DNA of 64,000 nucleotides from Acidimicrobiia bacterium (GTDB lineage: Bacteria; Actinomycetota; Acidimicrobiia; Acidimicrobiales; Bin134): assembly GCA_022822905.1 (NCBI GenBank), contig JAJDYE010000037.1:102859-166858 (forward strand). The letters are read 5' to 3'. Below the pieces are notes generated by a model. That model searched no databases and was not told where the DNA came from. It was given only the letters and a program-made list of their open reading frames with translations. A program made the position numbers and the translations under genes. Below, one piece after another: positions 59,544 through 64,000 of the stretch. Positions within the stretch are counted from its first letter, which is position 1. Every line of letters begins with the position of its first letter.

Positions 59544-60125
59544 TCAAGCTTGTCGCGAAGGCGGGTCCAACATTCCAAATGTCCTGCCTACGATTTTGGA
59601 CCAGACATCGGGATCGGGGGCGGGGCGGCCGTGGGCTTCTTGCGCGCCGATGCCCGCCGAAAGGGCATTGATGATGTATACCAGCACTTCGGGATGGTCG
59701 AGGTGGCTGAGGGAATCGAGGATCCAGGCGCTGCGAGCGGCGAAGATCTCCTGAACTCCGGCGGCCACGTCGGGATCATGGCGAGCGGCCGCGGCGGCAT
59801 CGATCTGCAAGAGCCTCAGATCGCGGCTGTCGGGGTTGATGAATTGGACGAAGGCGGTCATCGGCTGCTCAGCCACGGCATTCATGTCGAACCGAGCGTC
59901 GCGCTCGGCCAGCTGGGTCCGGATCACTTCCACCAATAGCTGGCCTTTCGACCGGAAGTGGCCGTAAATCGCCCCTTTAGTGACCCCGGCGGCCTTGGCA
60001 ATGTCGCGCAGCGAGACCGCGGCATAGCCGTGCTCTATGAACACCTCGGCGGCAACCTCCAAGAGCCGGGCCCGGGTGGCCGCCGCCTTCGGGGTGATCG
60101 GAGGATCGGCAAAGGCAGAGGTCAT
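59544..60125 (-). CDS. TetR-family transcriptional regulator
   Basis: The 193-residue protein has an N-terminal HTH (RDIAKAAGVTKGAIYGHFRSKGQLL) and a ligand domain. It overlaps the large ABC fusion (ATGA), so it is co-transcribed with and probably regulates that transporter. Confidence 0.88.
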   Translation of the reverse strand: MTSAFADPPITPKAAATRARLLEVAAEVFIEHGYAAVSLRDIAKAAGVTKGAIYGHFRSKGQLLVEVIRTQLAERDARFDMNAVAEQPMTAFVQFINPDSRDLRLLQIDAAAAARHDPDVAAGVQEIFAARSAWILDSLSHLDHPEVLVYIINALSAGIGAQEAHGRPAPDPDVWSKIVGRTFGMLDPPSRQA

Positions 60126-62944
60126 AGGTCGGCTCTGGCGTCTGATCGGGCGATGGCCCTGGTGTCGGTGCCGAGGTAGCTGGCCACCACCAGGGGGTTG
60201 TCGCGCACCGCGGCTGGAGTTCCCTCGGCGATCACCTCCCCGGCGTCCATGCAATAGATGCGATCGCTGATGGACATCACCAGCGGCATGTCGTGCTCGA
60301 TCAACAGCACCGAGGCGTCCAGCTCCCGGCGCACTCCGTGCAGCAACGGCACCAAAGCCTCGGCCTCCCGCTGGGCCACACCGGCGGTGGGCTCGTCGAG
60401 GCAGAGCAGACGAGAACCGCCGGCCACCAGGCAGGCCAGCTCGACTATCCGGCGGGTGCCGGTGGACAACTCGGCCACAAACTTGTCGGCGAAGTCGCCC
60501 AAGCCGAAGAAGCCGATCAGGTCGTCAGCCACCCCGATCTGCCGCCGCTCGTGCCGGGAGCCCGATGGCAGGGCCAGGGCGGCGGGCCAGAAGCGGGTGC
60601 GGCCCCGCCGCTCCAGAGCAACTTGCACCGTCTCGCGCACGGTGAGGTCACCGAACAAGGTGGCGGCCTGGAAGGCCCGGCCCAGATGGTGGCGGTGGCG
60701 GCGATGGGCCGCCAGCCGGCTCACGCCGGTTCCGTAGATCTCCACTCGGCCACTTGCGGGGATCAGGCCGCCCACCCCATTCATGAACGAGGTCTTGCCC
60801 GCGCCGTTGGTCCCGATAAGCCCCACAATCTCCCCGTGGCCCACTTCGAGGCTCACCCGGCTCACGGCCACCCGCGGGCCGTAGCGCACGGTGAGCTCGC
60901 TGGTGGCCAACGCGATGTCCGATGGTGGTGCGGGAATCGATGGTGGTGCGGGGATGTCGCGCCCCCGCACCAGGGGCGCGGGCTTCCTCTGGGCCAGCCA
61001 GCTGAAGTACGAGTCTCGAGCCATGTACCAGAGCTGCACGAATCCTCCGGGCGCGTACATCAACAGCACCAGAATTCCCAGGCTGCTGGTCAGCACCGGG
61101 ATCAGGGCAGAATCGGGCCAGAATGCCGGGAGCCCGATCACCCACAGCGCTCCGAGCACCGGACCGATCACCGAGCCGATGCCGCCGATCACCGCGATGG
61201 CCACCACCTTGAACGAGGTGTCCACCGAGAAGAACGAGAACAGCACGGTGGAGTACAGACCGGCCAGCAGCGCCCCGGCGAACCCGGCCAGCCCGCCGCC
61301 CAAGGCGAAGGCCAGCACCTTTGATCCGGTGGGCCACACCGTGGCAGCGGCTGCGGCCGACGGGTTCTCCCTGGTGGCCACGATCCGGCGGCCGATACCG
61401 GTGCGGCGCAGGTGGGCGGTGAACGCCACCCCCAGCACCAGCCCGATCAGGGCCAGATAGAAAAATGTTCGCTGGGGGGCGAGATCGATGGGCCCGATAT
61501 GGGCCCGCTCCAGAAGCGCCGCAGATTGGCTGCCTCCGCTGAGGAACGGCCGGGTGAATAAGAACTTCTCCGCCGCCACCGCAAACGCCAAGGTGACCAC
61601 GGCCAGCAACAGGCCCCGGGCCCGGAGCGCGCCAATGCCGATGATCACCGACGCCGCGGCCGCCACGGCGGTGCCCCACACCGCAGCCCACAAGAAATGC
61701 AGCTCGGGCATGGGCACCACCACGTCGAACCCGGCGAGCCCAAGTCCGAGGTCGTTCCCGTTGACCAGCGCGGTGGTGGTGAGCGCGCCCAGGCCGGCGA
61801 AAGCGCCTTGACCCAGCGAGATCTGCCCGCTCCAGCCCACCAGCACAACCAGAGAAAGGGCGGCCAGTGCCATCAGCAATATCTCGCTGTAGCGGAAGGT
61901 GCGGCTGGCCGTGGTTACGAACACCGGCACCACCGCGGCAATGGCCACCCCAACCGCGGCCAGGACTCGAGAATGGTGGCGAACCCACCAGATCGAGCGC
62001 AGCCGGGCCGGAATGGGGCGAATCCGAGGGCTGAACGAGAAGGCGCCGGCCTCGTCAGGGGCGCCGCGGCGGGTGGTGGCCACGATCCCGAGAATCGCCA
62101 CCAGCAGCAGCACGGCTTCGAATCTCCCCAGATCCAGCGGGTAGTTGACCCTCACCAGGGCCTCGACGATGCCGAGGATGATCCCGGCCGCTACCGCCAC
62201 ACTGAACGACACGAACGAGGCGCACACCGCCACCACCAGCACCCGGGTCATGGTGGCGTGGCCGGGGCTGGTGGCCACGAACGAGCCGATGGAATCGGCT
62301 TCTTGAAACACCGTGACCAGCCCAGCGAACGCTCCTGTGAGCGCCCACACCACCGTTGACACCCGCCCCGGGTGAATTCCGGCCAGTCGAGCCCGGTCGG
62401 GATCGGCCGCGGTGGCCCGAATGGCCCGACCCCACGCCGACCACTTCACCCAGATGCTCAGCGCCACCACCGCGGCGGCGGAGGCGATGAACAACACAAA
62501 CTCGCCTCCCTCGATGCGGATGCCGAACCACTCCAGCTCCCTGTTCCACGGCGTGGGGAACCGATGCCGCTTGTCGGCCGCCGACGCTTCGGGCAGGGCG
62601 AAGATGAGGGCTTGGGCCAGCTGGGCCAGCCCGATGGTGGCCACCAGCAGGATCACCCGGGGGGCGGTGAACAGGCGGCGCACCACGGTCAGCTCGGCCA
62701 GCCCCAGGAACACGGCCCCGGCCAGCACGGCCAGAACCACCCCGGTCCAGTACGGCGCGCCGTAGCGGATCACCAAGTGGGCCATCACCTGGCTGGCCAG
62801 CACCCCGGTGGCGCCCACCGCGAAATTGATGATGCGGCTCGACCGGTAGATGAGGATGACGCCGAGGGCCAACAGAGCGTAAGAGAGCCCGTTGACCGCG
62901 CCGATGAAGACGAATTGGCGTCCGACCTCGAAGGCGAGGATCAC
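60122..62944 (-). CDS. Triple fusion LivH-LivM-LivG (ABC permease-permease-ATPase)
   Basis: The 940-residue protein has three parts. LivH-like (about 1-300): SYALLALGVILIYRSSRIINFAVGA and VNYPLDLGRFEAV. LivM-like (about 330-645): SLVVLVGWSGQISLGQGAFAG and GGIGSVIGPVLGALWVIG. LivG-like (about 680-930): Walker A GTNGAGKTS, signature-like LSTGTRRIVELA, LCLDEPTAGV. The GTG start overlaps the upstream LivF fusion (GTGA). Normally these are three genes. It imports an unknown, probably amino-acid-like or carboxylate solute. Confidence 0.9.
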   Translation of the reverse strand: MILAFEVGRQFVFIGAVNGLSYALLALGVILIYRSSRIINFAVGATGVLASQVMAHLVIRYGAPYWTGVVLAVLAGAVFLGLAELTVVRRLFTAPRVILLVATIGLAQLAQALIFALPEASAADKRHRFPTPWNRELEWFGIRIEGGEFVLFIASAAAVVALSIWVKWSAWGRAIRATAADPDRARLAGIHPGRVSTVVWALTGAFAGLVTVFQEADSIGSFVATSPGHATMTRVLVVAVCASFVSFSVAVAAGIILGIVEALVRVNYPLDLGRFEAVLLLVAILGIVATTRRGAPDEAGAFSFSPRIRPIPARLRSIWWVRHHSRVLAAVGVAIAAVVPVFVTTASRTFRYSEILLMALAALSLVVLVGWSGQISLGQGAFAGLGALTTTALVNGNDLGLGLAGFDVVVPMPELHFLWAAVWGTAVAAAASVIIGIGALRARGLLLAVVTLAFAVAAEKFLFTRPFLSGGSQSAALLERAHIGPIDLAPQRTFFYLALIGLVLGVAFTAHLRRTGIGRRIVATRENPSAAAAATVWPTGSKVLAFALGGGLAGFAGALLAGLYSTVLFSFFSVDTSFKVVAIAVIGGIGSVIGPVLGALWVIGLPAFWPDSALIPVLTSSLGILVLLMYAPGGFVQLWYMARDSYFSWLAQRKPAPLVRGRDIPAPPSIPAPPSDIALATSELTVRYGPRVAVSRVSLEVGHGEIVGLIGTNGAGKTSFMNGVGGLIPASGRVEIYGTGVSRLAAHRRHRHHLGRAFQAATLFGDLTVRETVQVALERRGRTRFWPAALALPSGSRHERRQIGVADDLIGFFGLGDFADKFVAELSTGTRRIVELACLVAGGSRLLCLDEPTAGVAQREAEALVPLLHGVRRELDASVLLIEHDMPLVMSISDRIYCMDAGEVIAEGTPAAVRDNPLVVASYLGTDTRAIARSDARADL

Positions 62945-64000
62945 GACGAGTCTTCCGGTTCGGTGCGGTCGTCGCCCAAGAACACGGCCCGAGCGATGTC
63001 GCCCCGCTCGGCGAGCTCCGCGGTCGGCCCGTCGAAGCGGATCTGCCCTTTCTCGATGAACACCGCCCGATCCGACAGGGCCGCGGCGATGTTGAGCGAC
63101 TGCTCCACGATGATCATCGTTTGGCCCTCGGCCTTGAGCCGCTCCACGATCTCCAGCAGCTCGCCGATCACCGCGGGGGCGAGGCCGAGCGACAGCTCGT
63201 CGATGAGCAGCACGTCGGGCTCATGCATCAGCACCATGGCCAGGGCCAGCATCTGCTGCTGCCCGCCGCTGAGCTCACCGGCGGGCTCGTCGAGCCGATC
63301 GGCCAACTCGGGGAAGATTTCCAGCACATGTTCGATCCGGGCATTGAGCTGGGCCCGGTTGCGCCGCATGGTCCACCCCCCGGTGCGGAGGTTGTCTTCG
63401 ATGGACAATGGCAGAAATACTGCTTTGCCCCCGGGAAGCTGCTGGATGCCCATGTCCACCCGGGTTTGGGGCGAGGTGAGGGTGATATCCCGCCCGTGCA
63501 GCGAGACGACGCCGCGAGAAGGCACGGCCAGCCCGCTGATCACCCGCAGGATCGTCGACTTGCCCGCCCCGTTGGTGCCCAGAAGCGCCAGGGTCTCGCC
63601 CCGGTCCACATGGAGGTTGACGCCGAACAGCACTTGCACCGGCCCGTAGGAGAAGTCGATGTCCCGCAATCCGACGGCGGGCAACTGGTCGGGATGCGAT
63701 TTCCGCCGCTCCAGCTCGGCGTGGTCTTTTTCGATCTCGTCCACCACCAGCGACAGGTCGTGGCGGATGTGCCGCGCCCCCCAGATCAACAGCGCGCCCC
63801 CGATGATCTTGAACGGGATGGCCACGATCAAGATGGCGGTGCGCTCGTCGGTGGCGTCGGAAAGCAATCCGGCCACGATGGGACCGAGCACGCCGCCGCC
63901 CAAGAAGATCACCATGATCGAAAGGGCGGTGGACTGGGCTCGCAGCCGGTAGGGAACCACACCCACCAGAAGCGGCGAGATCATGCCGAAGATCACGACG
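62941..64000 (-). CDS. MFS transporter-LivF ATPase fusion (5' part beyond window edge)
   Basis: Reading from the window edge, the visible part begins with the last membrane helices of an MFS-type carrier (VVPYRLRAQSTALSIMVIFLGGG, PIVAGLLSD, LIVAIPFKIIGGALLIWGAR). It continues in frame through a charged linker into a complete LivF ATPase with Walker A GTNGAGKST, signature LSGGQQQMLALAM and Walker B VLLIDELSLGLAP. It overlaps the LivHMG fusion (GTGA). The frame is open to the edge, so the full MFS domain probably lies outside. Confidence 0.85.
   Translation of the reverse strand, partial: VVIFGMISPLLVGVVPYRLRAQSTALSIMVIFLGGGVLGPIVAGLLSDATDERTAILIVAIPFKIIGGALLIWGARHIRHDLSLVVDEIEKDHAELERRKSHPDQLPAVGLRDIDFSYGPVQVLFGVNLHVDRGETLALLGTNGAGKSTILRVISGLAVPSRGVVSLHGRDITLTSPQTRVDMGIQQLPGGKAVFLPLSIEDNLRTGGWTMRRNRAQLNARIEHVLEIFPELADRLDEPAGELSGGQQQMLALAMVLMHEPDVLLIDELSLGLAPAVIGELLEIVERLKAEGQTMIIVEQSLNIAAALSDRAVFIEKGQIRFDGPTAELAERGDIARAVFLGDDRTEPEDSS

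Overview
The window is high-GC, very compact bacterial DNA. Neighbouring genes commonly share ATGA, GTGA or TGATG junctions, GTG starts are frequent, and several promoters appear to drive leaderless mRNAs. Together with many cytochrome P450s, acyl-CoA dehydrogenases, short-chain dehydrogenases and VapBC-type modules, this suggests an actinobacterium, possibly an uncultured Acidimicrobiia-like lineage. That assignment is an inference from style and content, because no marker gene is present.

Layout. 1-5.4 kb: quinone oxidoreductase (cut by the edge), tRNA-Gly, TIM-barrel protein, lipoprotein serpin, P450 with ferredoxin, and a DMT transporter. 5.5-13.3 kb: phosphohexomutase, enoyl-CoA hydratase, a large toroid/glycosyltransferase fusion, 2-hydroxyacid dehydrogenase, SDR and thioesterase. 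13.3-16.8 kb: VapBC-type module, ALDH plus FAH-type hydrolase (homoprotocatechuate-like) and a divergent MarR. 17-19.4 kb: a lower-GC AAA ATPase + RloB pair (candidate phage defence) next to a fragment of a second marR. 19.4-40.5 kb: a catabolic supercluster with a Liv ABC importer, GntR regulator, two glutamine-synthetase-like ligases, two glutamine-amidotransferase-like hydrolases, two P450s, ferredoxin, ADH, ALDH, two ACAD-fold proteins, a NicX-like dioxygenase, an extradiol LigB-type dioxygenase, an acetoacetate-decarboxylase-like protein and an alpha/beta hydrolase. 40.5-45 kb: a sterol C-24 methyltransferase homologue, a SnoaL-like protein, two small ORFs, an EthD-like protein, a DUF1295 protein and a lipoprotein. 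45-56.3 kb: polyamine uptake and catabolism (agmatinase, PotABCD, Lrp, aminotransferase, ALDH, two amine-oxidase-like FAD proteins). 56-60 kb: SDR, SRPBCC protein, Phd/VapC module, PhyH oxygenase, TetR. 60-64 kb: a second Liv-type importer made of giant fusions (LivH-LivM-LivG, and MFS-LivF cut by the window edge).

How it works together. In the supercluster the simplest reading is import, gamma-glutamylation of an amine by GS-like ligases, oxidation by P450s, ADH and ALDH, and release by the amidotransferase-like hydrolases, with ring-opening enzymes alongside. Three promoter regions in this stretch (31.4, 33.8 and 39.7 kb) carry related 16-bp inverted repeats of the form CGTTTGG-N2-CCAAACG, which suggests that the five transcription units behind them form one regulon. 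The GntR gene embedded in the liv operon is a natural candidate regulator. The polyamine block has its own Lrp regulator and a separate 15-bp palindrome in its divergent promoter.

The strongest candidates for something new are the shared operator and amine-catabolic supercluster, the bacterial sterol methyltransferase, the MFS-LivF and LivH-M-G fusions, and the AAA/RloB pair beside the marR fragment. No CRISPR array, rRNA, intact insertion sequence or intergenic gap longer than 300 bp was seen.
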